A DNA stretch of 15,601 nt from an uncultured Phascolarctobacterium sp. (GCA_934234275.1 CAKQHU010000014.1:1-15601); one strand, 5' to 3'; positions 1 through 7,087 are shown, counted from the stretch's first letter. A program made the numbers and translations. Notes: a model not told the origin generated them from the letters alone.

Positions 1-2
1 CT

Positions 3-1415
3 TTAAAGATGGTTGAAAAGACTCCAGCAATGCATGCAGATACAGCCAAGCGCACTGACGAGCAGCATGCAGATTATCGAAAGCTTAAGGCCGTTTTTCA
101 GTAAATCATCAGGGTTCAGTCCATAGGTTACACCCACAGCACGTGTGCTGACCGGCAGAATGAAGGCACAGTTAACGGCAACAATCGAGGTCAGGATATA
201 AGGAATGGGGTTCAACCCCAACTGTTGCGAAATGCTTTGTACTACCGGAATCGAGATGGAGGCCGCCGCGGTATTACTGCTGATTTCCGTCAGGAATGTA
301 GCAAAGAGCGTCAGGCTGAACATCGTTTCCCAACCGCCGCTTAACGGCAGCAGCGTAATTACCTTAGCAATCTGAGTTGCCGCACCGGTTTTCGTAATGA
401 GTTGGCCTAATGCCAGACCGCCGGAAAAAAGGAAAATCATACCCCACATAATGCCCTTTTCAGCCTCACGCCAGGTCAGAAGCAGTTGGCCTGTTTCGTT
501 GCGCAGCATAAAGGTGAGCATACCGAAGGTGAAAAATACATAGGCAGGCTTCATCAGCGGCAGATATTGCACGTAAAGCGGACGGACGAAGGCTAAGCCT
601 GTTGCGAGAATAAAAAGCCACAAGCCTAATTTTTCGCCGCGGCTCATCGGCCCGAGTTTAGCATAAGCAGCACGAAAATATTCCTTGCCACCGTCAAGAC
701 GTTTAACAGGCAAAGGCAAATGTAGCAGATAAGCCAGAATGAGCAGCATGATGATAAACAAAAGCGGCAAAAAGCGGATAACCCAGTCAACATACATGAA
801 TTCGTGTCCCGTAAGCTTTTCCAGATAGCTGATTGCTACCAGATTGGAGCTGCTGCCTAAGGGCGAACCGAAACCGCCAAAGCCTGCGCCCCAAACGATG
901 GCCAGCAAAATCGGTGTTGCTACGGGATTATTGGTAATCTGCTGCTGTCCTAAAAAACGCAGCATGCTTACAGCCACCGGCAAAAGAATCATAACCACAA
1001 CAACGTTGGGCAAAAAGATAGACAGCAGCGTTGAAGCCACCAGCCAAACGCATATCTGCTCGCGCATCGATGTTCCCAATCCGCAAAGACTTTTTATCGC
1101 CAGACGCTTATCAAGATGCGTTTTTTCCCACACCAGGCTGATAAGATCACTGCCGACAAGCAGCACGACGATTTCCGAAAAATATTTGCTGATAATACCG
1201 TCCATCGGCACCATACCGAAGATAGCGTTCAAGGGAATCGGCAACAGCGAGGTTACGGCGATATTTACAGGACGCAGCACCCACCACAGGCCCATCCAGA
1301 AAATCGTAGCAATGGCGGCCGCCTGCTTAAATTCAATTATAGGCGCCAATGCAAGCAGGACGACAAGAAAAAGTAAGGGACCTGACAAAACATTCAACGA
1401 ACGGTGTTTTTTCAT
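3..1415 (-). CDS. DASS/SLC13-family anion (dicarboxylate-like) transporter
   Basis: Polytopic inner-membrane protein of 470 aa with about 11-12 hydrophobic segments, resembling the divalent anion:sodium symporter (DASS/SLC13, ArsB/NhaD superfamily) fold. The inverted-repeat signatures are recognisable: PNVVVV at residues 136-141 and GSPLGSSSNLV at 183-193 in the first half, SSNTAAASI at 379-387 and ILPVSTRAVGVTYG at 419-432 in the second. Family members import di- or tricarboxylates or sulfate with Na+. Here only the second half keeps the canonical SNT motif, and the usual TPPN-type loops are replaced by SSSN and STRA, so substrate and coupling ion cannot be assigned. I chose the ATG at 1415. 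A TTG at 1442 would add nine residues, but it lies upstream of the purine-rich GGGAGAGGAAG stretch that could serve as (a distant) ribosome binding site. The gene is divergent from the LysR gene, which probably regulates it (inferred from the arrangement only). The stop codon lies at the window edge, so no terminator is visible. Confidence 0.85.
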   Translation of the reverse strand: MKKHRSLNVLSGPLLFLVVLLALAPIIEFKQAAAIATIFWMGLWWVLRPVNIAVTSLLPIPLNAIFGMVPMDGIISKYFSEIVVLLVGSDLISLVWEKTHLDKRLAIKSLCGLGTSMREQICVWLVASTLLSIFLPNVVVVMILLPVAVSMLRFLGQQQITNNPVATPILLAIVWGAGFGGFGSPLGSSSNLVAISYLEKLTGHEFMYVDWVIRFLPLLFIIMLLILAYLLHLPLPVKRLDGGKEYFRAAYAKLGPMSRGEKLGLWLFILATGLAFVRPLYVQYLPLMKPAYVFFTFGMLTFMLRNETGQLLLTWREAEKGIMWGMIFLFSGGLALGQLITKTGAATQIAKVITLLPLSGGWETMFSLTLFATFLTEISSNTAAASISIPVVQSISQQLGLNPIPYILTSIVAVNCAFILPVSTRAVGVTYGLNPDDLLKNGLKLSIICMLLVSALGCICMHCWSLFNHL

Positions 1416-1440
1416 AACTAACAGCTTCCTCTCCCAATTC

Positions 1441-1460
1441 AATAGAAGTTGCCTTCTATT
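1441..1460. promoter_or_regulatory. Perfect 8-bp inverted repeat in transporter leader
   Basis: AATAGAAG (1441-1448) and CTTCTATT (1453-1460) are exact inverted repeats around a 4-nt centre. If transcribed leftwards, as part of the transporter leader, the loop is GCAA, a GNRA tetraloop closed by a G-C pair, about 25 nt upstream of the transporter ATG. Read rightwards it is followed by a short T run and could act as a weak terminator. It could be a leader hairpin or a protein-binding operator. Which role applies is unknown. Confidence 0.5.
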
Positions 1461-1466
1461 TTTGCA

Positions 1467-1503
1467 TTTACTTAATTCTACTCCCGTTCTATAATTAAGT
1501 AAA
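1467..1503. promoter_or_regulatory. Long inverted repeat, candidate LysR operator
   Basis: TTTACTTAATT (1467-1477) and AATTAAGTAAA (1493-1503) are a perfect 11-bp inverted repeat with a 15-nt spacer. It sits midway between the divergent transporter and lysR genes. LysR regulators usually bind A/T-rich interrupted dyads (T-N11-A type) in exactly this position. The symmetry is seen directly; its use by the adjacent LysR protein is inferred. Confidence 0.5.
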
Positions 1504-1514
1504 AGACTTTATTT

Positions 1515-1529
1515 TGATTATTATAATCA
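1515..1529. promoter_or_regulatory. Palindrome overlapping the likely lysR -10 box
   Basis: TGATTAT-T-ATAATCA is a perfect 7-bp palindrome about the T at 1522. It contains TATAAT on the plus strand (1522-1527), about 32 nt before the lysR ATG, and TATAAT on the minus strand (1520-1525). No good -35 element is visible 16-18 nt upstream on the plus strand. Binding here would block lysR transcription, which fits negative autoregulation, the usual LysR behaviour (inference). Confidence 0.4.
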
Positions 1530-1559
1530 TATTTTTTGATATTTTAAGGAGATACTGCT

Positions 1560-2441
1560 ATGGATTTTGCTTTTTACAGAAACTTTATCACTGTTGCCGA
1601 AACAGGTAATCTCAGCGCCGCAGCAAAACGTCTTGGCATCGTACAGCCGGCGCTAAGTGCGCAGATGAAGGCTATCGAAAGAAACTACGGCGTGCAGCTT
1701 TTCAAAATGCAGCGCGGTAAGCGCCACATTGAGCTGACGGAGGCAGGCGAAACCTTTTTGCAGCAGGCGCGTCAGCTGTGCAATACGGAGGATGATATCA
1801 GCCTGCGTATGCAGGCCTTCGGCAGGCGTGCCGCAGGTACGCTGCGCTTCAGCGTGTCACACGTGCGTACCGACTATTTCCTGCGCAGCTATCTTATTCC
1901 CTTTGCCAAGGAAAATCCCGGTATCAGCTATCAGTTTCACGATGCTACGGTAGAACAGCAGCAGCAGCAGCTGGAAGCGGGCAGTATTGATTTTGCCTTT
2001 GCCAATGCGCCGCTGCCTGCAGCGCACAATTTTGCTACTATCAAGGTGCAGCGGGAGAATTTTTATGCTTTCTATAATGCCGGATTTGCGGTTCCGTGGG
2101 CAGGTAAAAGCATGCTTTCGCCGGAGGATTTGGCAGGTGTGCCCTTATGCTGTAATTATGGCAGCTATGCGCTTTTGCGCAATGTGTTTAAGGGTTATGC
2201 TGTTAAGCCGAATGTTGCTTTTATTGCTACTACGGCGGAGAGTGCGCTTACCTTTGCGACAAGCGGGCTGGGAGTTGCGGTTGTTGCGGCGTTGGATGGT
2301 GATGCGCTGCCGCAGGAGATGGTGCGGCAGCAGCTTGTTGATGAGAAGCTGCATTTTGATCAGACGTTATATTGGAGTAAGGAGCATAAATTATCGCCTG
2401 CGGCGGAGGGGTTTTTGGAGTTTTTCCGCAAGCATATATAG
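1560..2441 (+). CDS. LysR-family transcriptional regulator
   Basis: Cytoplasmic DNA-binding regulator of 293 aa, the usual LysR length. Residues 1-60 form the winged helix-turn-helix, with the family-typical core NLSAAAKRLGIVQPALSAQM starting at residue 17, then the ELTEAGETFLQQA linker region. Residues from about 90 to the C terminus match the periplasmic-binding-protein-like effector domain, with a typical ATTAESALTFATSGLGVAVV segment near its end. The ATG is preceded by AAGGAG (1546-1551) at 8-nt spacing. It is divergent from the anion transporter at 3-1415 and separated by inverted repeats, so it likely controls that gene and itself in response to a carboxylate-like effector; the effector is not identifiable. 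The stop codon is followed 4 nt later by the first hairpin of the repeat array, which may serve as its 3' end. Confidence 0.93.
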   Translation: MDFAFYRNFITVAETGNLSAAAKRLGIVQPALSAQMKAIERNYGVQLFKMQRGKRHIELTEAGETFLQQARQLCNTEDDISLRMQAFGRRAAGTLRFSVSHVRTDYFLRSYLIPFAKENPGISYQFHDATVEQQQQQLEAGSIDFAFANAPLPAAHNFATIKVQRENFYAFYNAGFAVPWAGKSMLSPEDLAGVPLCCNYGSYALLRNVFKGYAVKPNVAFIATTAESALTFATSGLGVAVVAALDGDALPQEMVRQQLVDEKLHFDQTLYWSKEHKLSPAAEGFLEFFRKHI

Positions 2442-2445
2442 TTAT

Positions 2446-2540
2446 GTTACTTTTCCACGGAAGGAAAAGTAACCAAAAGTTCCTTTGGGTGTGCGTAGGA
2501 TTTCAGTGCTTATTGCTGCTTTATGGCAGACGTTATAGGT
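2446..2540. repeat. Repeat copy A, short degenerate copy
   Basis: It begins with the same 11-bp-stem hairpin (2446-2473), here with ACGGAA in the loop, followed by the conserved CCAAAAGTTCCTTTGG. It then matches the other units only loosely for about 50 nt before the next hairpin begins at 2541. The hairpin starts 4 nt after the lysR stop. There is no T run behind it on the plus strand, so it is not a canonical intrinsic terminator, although it could protect or end the lysR transcript. Confidence 0.7.
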
Positions 2541-2859
2541 GTTACTTTTCCATGGAAGGAAAAGTAACCAAAAGTTCCTTTGGCCGCGCGCAGGATTCCG
2601 GTGCTTTTCGCCATGCGTTTGCCGCGAACCGAAGTTACGCTGGTGTGCTATAAAAGAAAGGAATGTCGGTCGAGCGTCAAACGAAGGAGAAGTTCCCAAT
2701 GCAGCGCAGGCTGTACGAACAAAGACGCTCGACTGTAGCCAGCATCCGTTCCTGTCCGGCGCGGCATGGAGTGTGTAGAACACGCGGAGTGTATTAGTTA
2801 GATTGTGGTTTGGGAGTGGCGTGCATCCGTTAGAATAATATAAGCGATGCGCTGGTTGT
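2541..2859. repeat. Repeat unit B, full length
   Basis: Head hairpin: GTTACTTTTCC (2541-2551) and GGAAAAGTAAC (2558-2568) around ATGGAA. A second structure is nested. The outer stem GGTCGAGCGTC (2668-2678) pairs with GACGCTCGACT (2724-2734) with one G-T wobble at its base. Inside it GTTC (2692-2695) pairs with GAAC (2717-2720), and CAGC (2702-2705) with GCTG (2710-2713) around a 4-nt loop. The unit ends with a block containing the small dyad AGCG/CGCT just before the next unit. Confidence 0.85.
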
Positions 2860-3179
2860 GTTACTTTTCCATGGAAGGAAAAGTAACCAAAAGTTCCTTT
2901 GGCCGCGCGCAGGATTCCGGTGCTTTTCGCCATGCGTTTGCCGCGAACCGAAGTTACGTTGGTGTGCTATAGAAGGAAGCGTTGTCGGTTGAGCGTCAAA
3001 CGAAGGAGAAGTTCGTTAAGCAGCGCTGGCTGTGCGAACAAAGATGCTCGACTGTAGCCAGCATCCGTTCCTGTCTAGCGCGGCATTAAGTGTGTATAAC
3101 ATGCTGAGGAAAATGGCTTGGATTGTGGTTTGGGAGTGGCGTGCGTCCGTTAGAATAATATAAGCGATACGCTGGTTAT
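2860..3179. repeat. Repeat unit C, full length
   Basis: Same organisation as unit B. The head hairpin is at 2860-2887 and the outer stem arms are GGTTGAGCGTC (2987-2997) and GATGCTCGACT (3043-3053). Relative to B, both base changes in the outer stem turn Watson-Crick pairs into wobble pairs, so all 11 pairs can still form. The inner GTTC/GAAC and CAGC/GCTG stems are unchanged. The terminal block with the AGCG/CGCT dyad is nearly identical to that of unit B. Confidence 0.85.
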
Positions 3180-3450
3180 GTTACTTTTCCACGGAAGGAA
3201 AAGTAACCAAAAGTTCCTTTGGCCGCGCGCAGGATTCCGGTGCTTATTGCCATGCGTTTGCCGCGAACCGAAGTTACGTTGGTGTGCTATAAAAGAGAGC
3301 AATGTCGGTTGAGCGTCAAACGAAGGAGAAGTTCCCAAAGCAGCGCAGGCTGTGCGAACAAAGCCGCTCGACTGTAGCCAGCATCCGTTCCTGTCCAGCG
3401 CGGCATGGAGTGTGTGGAACATGCGAAGGGAAATTATATATGCGAACGCC
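3180..3450. repeat. Repeat unit D, truncated on the right
   Basis: The head hairpin is at 3180-3207 with the ACGGAA loop variant, as in copy A. The outer stem arms are at 3307-3317 and 3363-3373, with one mismatch (T with C) and one T-G wobble. The inner stems are intact. Similarity to B and C fades after about 3425, and the terminal block is missing. The next element is the ftsH terminator at 3451-3480. The exact right boundary is uncertain. Confidence 0.75.
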
Positions 3451-3480
3451 AAAAAGAGACTGGGATAAAACCCAGCCTCT
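3451..3480 (-). terminator. Intrinsic terminator of ftsH
   Basis: Read leftwards, GAGGCTGGG and CCCAGTCTC form a 9-bp stem with one G-T pair (arms at 3471-3479 and 3456-3464), followed by TTTTT (3455-3451). It lies 14 nt after the ftsH stop codon. Strong candidate. Confidence 0.88.
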
Positions 3481-3493
3481 TATTTTTTTACTG

Positions 3494-5449
3494 TTATTCT
3501 TTTGGTGTTTCTTCGCCTGCATTTGCAACAGCTTTCGGTGCATCTGCTTCGGCAGCAGGAGCTTCAGCCTTTACGTCTGCTTCGGCAACGGGAGCAGCTG
3601 CTGCTTCCTCATCCACAACAGATTGCTGTACTAATTGCAGCTTTTCTTCTGCGGTAAGGATATGACCGTATTTTACCAGCTGGTTGATTTCTTCCTCTTC
3701 CAGAGTTTCCTTCTCCATCAGAGCTTTAGCAATCACATGCAGCTTGTCAATATTGTCGGACAGCAGCTTTTCGGTAGCAGCATAGGCATCTTCCATAAAG
3801 GAGCGTACCTCTTTATCAATTTCAGCTGCCACTTCTTCACTGTAATCCTTGTCGCGGGCAATGTCGCGGCCCAGGAATACCTGATCCTGACGATGACCAA
3901 AGGTTACAGGACCGATGTTTTCGCTCATGCCGTATTCGCAAATCATCTGGCGTGCCAGTTGAGTTGCACGCTGCAAATCATTGCTGGCACCGCTGGAGAT
4001 TTCCTTCAGCACCAAAGCTTCAGCAACACGGCCACCCAACAGCACCTTCAGCTCATCGAGCATTTCGCTGCGGGTTGCATAATACTTATCTTCCTTCGGC
4101 AGGCTCAGAGTATAACCACCGGCACGGCCACGCGGAATGATGGTAACCTTATGTACAGGGTCAGTATGCTCAAGCAGCATACCAACGATAGTATGACCGC
4201 CTTCATGGTAAGCAGTCAGGCGTTTTTCCTTATCGCTGATGACACGGCTCTTGCGCTCCGGTCCCATGATAACACGCTCGGCAGCCTCTTCCATTTCCGG
4301 CATATTGATAGCCTTCTTGTCCTTGCGGGCAGTCAGCAGCGCTGCTTCATTAACCAGGTTGGATAAATCAGCACCGGTAAAGCCGGGGGTACGCTGAGCG
4401 ATTACGTCCAAATTGACATCCTGTCCCATCGGTTTGCCCTTAACATGTACCTTCAGAATTTCGGTACGTCCCTTGATATCAGGACGGTCTACTACAATCT
4501 GGCGGTCGAAACGGCCGGGACGCAGCAGCGCCGGGTCCAGAATATCCGGACGGTTGGTTGCGGCAATCATAATGATGCCTTCGTTAGCACTGAAACCGTC
4601 CATCTCAACCAATAATTGGTTCAGAGTCTGCTCACGCTCGTCATGGCCACCGCCAAGACCTGCGCCGCGCTGACGGCCTACGGCATCAATCTCATCGATA
4701 AATACGATGCAGGGTGCACTTTTCTTTGCCTGGTCGAACAGGTCGCGTACACGCGAAGCGCCGACACCGACAAACATTTCTACAAAGTCAGAACCGGAAA
4801 TACTGAAGAACGGAACTCCCGCTTCACCGGCAACTGCCTTCGCCAACAAGGTTTTGCCTGTACCCGGAGGACCATAGAGCAAAACACCTTTAGGAATCTT
4901 AGCTCCCAGGTCATTATACTTCTGCGGATGCTTCAGGAATTCAACAACCTCTTCCAGCTCCTGCTTGGCTTCTTCGGCACCGGCAACATCCTTAAAGGTT
5001 ATCTTCAGTTTTTCCTCATCGTAGCGACGCGCACGGCTCTTGCCAAAGTTCATCACCTTGCCGCCACCGGCACCGCCCTGATTCATCAGCATGAACCACA
5101 GGCCTACGATAATCAGCATCGGCAAAATAGAGCTGAGAATGCTCATCCACCATGGCGGTTGCGGCGGCAGCTCTGCCTTAATGTCTACTTTCTTTGCTTC
5201 CAGCTTTTCTACCAGCTTGCTGTCATTAGGCGCAACGGTAGAAAACTCCTTGCCATCCTTTAATTTACCGCTGATAACGTTATCAACAATAGTTACCTGT
5301 TTGATTTCGTCCTGCTGTACATGCTGCATAAAACTGGTATAGCTTATATCGGCAGGCTTAGAATTCTTTTCACCGTAAAGGTCAAACATCCAGATAATTA
5401 CCATGATAATCAGCAGATAAAAAAGTACGTTCTTAAAAAATTTATTCAA
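3494..5449 (-). CDS. ftsH: FtsH ATP-dependent zinc metalloprotease
   Basis: Membrane-anchored AAA+ protease that degrades misfolded and regulatory membrane proteins. 651 aa, a normal length. An N-terminal membrane segment (about 6-24), an extracytoplasmic domain and a second membrane segment (about 103-123) precede the AAA module: Walker A GPPGTGKT (193-200), Walker B IVFIDEID (248-255) and the second region of homology (297-320) with arginines 313 and 316. The zinc site is HEGGH (415-419) with the probable third ligand D491 in SNDLQRAT. The tail from about 613 is Ala/Glu-rich, low-complexity and acidic. The start is TTG: no ATG or GTG fits the frame, the TTG sits 8 nt after a strong GGAAGGAGG, and MNKFFKN is a typical FtsH N terminus. 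It has its own promoter, downstream of tilS-hpt as in Bacillus. In B. subtilis a TilS-HprT complex has been reported to activate ftsH. Confidence 0.97.
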   Translation of the reverse strand: MNKFFKNVLFYLLIIMVIIWMFDLYGEKNSKPADISYTSFMQHVQQDEIKQVTIVDNVISGKLKDGKEFSTVAPNDSKLVEKLEAKKVDIKAELPPQPPWWMSILSSILPMLIIVGLWFMLMNQGGAGGGKVMNFGKSRARRYDEEKLKITFKDVAGAEEAKQELEEVVEFLKHPQKYNDLGAKIPKGVLLYGPPGTGKTLLAKAVAGEAGVPFFSISGSDFVEMFVGVGASRVRDLFDQAKKSAPCIVFIDEIDAVGRQRGAGLGGGHDEREQTLNQLLVEMDGFSANEGIIMIAATNRPDILDPALLRPGRFDRQIVVDRPDIKGRTEILKVHVKGKPMGQDVNLDVIAQRTPGFTGADLSNLVNEAALLTARKDKKAINMPEMEEAAERVIMGPERKSRVISDKEKRLTAYHEGGHTIVGMLLEHTDPVHKVTIIPRGRAGGYTLSLPKEDKYYATRSEMLDELKVLLGGRVAEALVLKEISSGASNDLQRATQLARQMICEYGMSENIGPVTFGHRQDQVFLGRDIARDKDYSEEVAAEIDKEVRSFMEDAYAATEKLLSDNIDKLHVIAKALMEKETLEEEEINQLVKYGHILTAEEKLQLVQQSVVDEEAAAAPVAEADVKAEAPAAEADAPKAVANAGEETPKE

Positions 5450-5485
5450 GCACGTAGCCTCCTTCCACTTAGCTCATAATATTTT

Positions 5486-5514
5486 ATTATATTATAGATA
5501 GGAAAAACTAGCAA
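5486..5514 (-). promoter_or_regulatory. Sigma-A-type promoter for ftsH
   Basis: On the minus strand, TTGCTA (5514-5509), a 17-nt spacer and TATAAT (5491-5486) sit in the 89-nt hpt-ftsH gap. The predicted transcript start is near 5479, giving a leader of about 30 nt that contains the GGAAGGAGG ribosome binding site. The spacing is ideal and only the -35 deviates from consensus. Confidence 0.7.
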
Positions 5515-5538
5515 CTGTTTTATGCAATTTACAGGCTT

Positions 5539-6081
5539 TTATTTGCGTGCGTATACAGCAGGCTTCAGGATGCCGATAAACGGTAGATTACGGTAATCGC
5601 CTGCATAATCCAGACCGTAGCCTACAACGAATTCGTCAGGAATTTTGAAGCCTACATAATCAGCCTCCAGACCGTTTACACGACGCTCGGCCTTGTCGCA
5701 CAGAGCAGCGGTTTTCAGAGTTGCGGGCTTGTAGTGACGCAGCATATCGGTGATAGAAGCGAAGGTAACGCCGCTGTCAATGATATCATCGATTACCAGC
5801 ACGTCCTTACCCTTGATATCCTCGCTGACATCCAGCTTAACCTTAACGCTGCCGCTGGTGCTGGTTCCGTTGCCATAGGAAGAAGCAACCATGAAGTCTA
5901 CGCGCAGCGGCATATCAATGGCGCGGGTCAGGTCGGTAGCAAACCAGGCAGCACCCTTCAGCAGCACAATGACAACAAGCTCCTTGCCTGCATAATCGGC
6001 AGCAATCTGCTTGCCCATTTCCTGTACGCGGGCATCAATTTCTTCTTTGGTCAGCAAAACTGTCTTAATATCGTCATGCAT
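5539..6081 (-). CDS. hpt: Hypoxanthine phosphoribosyltransferase
   Basis: Purine salvage enzyme joining hypoxanthine or guanine to PRPP to give IMP or GMP, in the cytoplasm. 180 aa, standard for bacterial type I enzymes. The PRPP-binding signature VLVIDDIIDSGVT is at 94-106 with the paired acids D98-D99. LKG (41-43) is the pyrophosphate-binding loop, SSYG (68-71 region) belongs to the flexible catalytic loop, and VGYGLDYAGDYRNLPFIG near the C terminus is the base-binding end of the family. The ATG follows AAGGAG at good spacing. It starts 19 nt after the tilS stop, so the two are very probably co-transcribed, the conserved order in Firmicutes. Confidence 0.96.
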   Translation of the reverse strand: MHDDIKTVLLTKEEIDARVQEMGKQIAADYAGKELVVIVLLKGAAWFATDLTRAIDMPLRVDFMVASSYGNGTSTSGSVKVKLDVSEDIKGKDVLVIDDIIDSGVTFASITDMLRHYKPATLKTAALCDKAERRVNGLEADYVGFKIPDEFVVGYGLDYAGDYRNLPFIGILKPAVYARK

Positions 6082-6100
6082 TTTTCATTCTCCTTATACT

Positions 6101-7087
6101 TTATATTATTTTAACAAAAATAAGCTGTTTATTTTTGTAGACTACGTTTATTCCCTGCGGCAGCTGGATGATCTTGCCGCCGCTGCGTCGTAGCAGCAGG
6201 TAGTCAATCGCCTGACTACGCTCGAAGGACAGCTCCTCACCGCCCAGCTCGAAATACGCGCGTCGCAATACTCTCAGCCTTACGGCACTGTGCAGCACCG
6301 TAAGCTGCATCACCGGCAAACTGACAGCATCCTCCTGCCTGCGCACCAGCTGCCTGTAAGCAGCATCAGCCATTTGCTCCAGACATTCCGCATCCTGCGC
6401 CAGCAAGGCGGCAGTACGCGCCAACGTCGGCACCACGGCAGGGTTAAAGCTGCGCTCCAGATACGGCACAAGCTCCAGACGTACACGATTGCGCGTATAC
6501 GCCGTATCAGCGTTGGTGCTGTCGTAGCAGACTGCAATGCCTTCTGCGTTGCAGTATTCCTCCAGCAGGCTTTTCGGCAGCGTCAGCAGCGGTCTGATGA
6601 TATCGCCCTGCTGCGCCCGCATTCCGGCAAGTCCCTGCAGCCCTGCGCCGCGCAGCAGCCTTAAGAGCAACGTTTCCGCCTGATCGCCCTCGTGATGCGC
6701 CGTAACAATCGCCGCAGCGCCCTGCTGCGCCGCTATGCGCCTAAGCGCCGCATAACGCAGGCGGCGCGCAGCATCTTCGGTAGAAAGACGGTTCTGCGCC
6801 GCATAGGCTGCAGCCTGCACATGCTCTGTAAAGCAGGGCAGTCCCCAATCCTTGCAGGCACACTGTACAGCCTGCATATCGCGCAACGCCTCTGCACCAC
6901 GAAGTCCGTGCTCAACGTGACAGACGCTGTAGCTTCCCCAGCCCTGCGCTGCCAAGGCAGCACAGGCATGTGCCAGAGCCAGGGAATCGGCGCCGCCGCT
7001 CACCGCCAGCAGGTAATGAGCATCAGGCTGCAGCAAATTTTTAATTGTTTTGCGCAGCTTGTAGACTGCAGGCGCAATCTGCCTCAT
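6101..7087 (-). CDS. tilS: tRNA(Ile)-lysidine synthetase TilS, short form
   Basis: Attaches lysine to C34 of the CAU-anticodon tRNA-Ile using ATP, so that it reads AUA as isoleucine; essential in most bacteria. The N-type ATP pyrophosphatase domain occupies about 1-215: P-loop SGGADS (30-35), VEHGLRG (58-64), TAHHEGDQAETLLLRLLRG (129-147) and RNRVRLELVPYL (199-210). The common DDQxET motif reads GDQAET here. The protein is 328 aa, well short of the E. coli (about 430) and B. subtilis (about 470) enzymes. It ends about where the second C-terminal domain would begin, so it is similar in size to the minimal Aquifex enzyme. No frameshift is apparent: the stop is clean and hpt follows with its own ribosome binding site. 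The ATG is preceded by AAGGAG at 7-nt spacing. Confidence 0.95.
   Translation of the reverse strand: MRQIAPAVYKLRKTIKNLLQPDAHYLLAVSGGADSLALAHACAALAAQGWGSYSVCHVEHGLRGAEALRDMQAVQCACKDWGLPCFTEHVQAAAYAAQNRLSTEDAARRLRYAALRRIAAQQGAAAIVTAHHEGDQAETLLLRLLRGAGLQGLAGMRAQQGDIIRPLLTLPKSLLEEYCNAEGIAVCYDSTNADTAYTRNRVRLELVPYLERSFNPAVVPTLARTAALLAQDAECLEQMADAAYRQLVRRQEDAVSLPVMQLTVLHSAVRLRVLRRAYFELGGEELSFERSQAIDYLLLRRSGGKIIQLPQGINVVYKNKQLIFVKII

Larger units (their letters stand above)
2446..3450. repeat. Tandem array of about 320-bp structured repeats
   Basis: The whole interval between the convergent stops of lysR (2441) and ftsH (3494) is repeat DNA with no credible gene. Four copies of the same head hairpin occur at 2446, 2541, 2860 and 3180, so the spacings are 95, 319 and 320 nt. 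Units 2541-2859 and 2860-3179 are full length. The unit from 3180 is truncated on its right and runs into the ftsH terminator. By eye the two full units are about 90 percent identical. Their first 100 nt are almost invariant, and most differences fall near 115-170 and 235-260 of the unit. No transposase, CRISPR-like spacing or start signals are seen. It may be a non-autonomous mobile or BIME-like intergenic element, or a structured non-coding RNA locus. Confidence 0.85.

Noticed and set aside
2442..2933. A 163-codon minus-strand open frame across repeat copies A-C
   Set aside because: It is made of translated repeat units, shows the same peptide (for example GTFGYFSF) twice because the DNA is repeated, has no ribosome binding site, and is broken or different in other units. 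Best explained as a spurious frame over the repeat array.
3302..3430. Short plus-strand frame MSVERQTKEKF... repeated in units B, C and D
   Set aside because: The frame is partly shared, but unit C starts with TTG and stops early, most differences between copies change amino acids, and the same bases are explained by the nested stem. Coding is unlikely, though peptide data could revive it.
2446..3450. CRISPR array
   Set aside because: Repeat spacing is 95, 319 and 320 nt, the between-hairpin segments are themselves repeated rather than unique, and no cas genes are present.
3635..4366. Long plus-strand open frame antisense to ftsH
   Set aside because: It is a shadow of the ftsH coding strand. 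The opposite frame carries all AAA and zinc-protease motifs and the plus frame shows no recognisable protein features.
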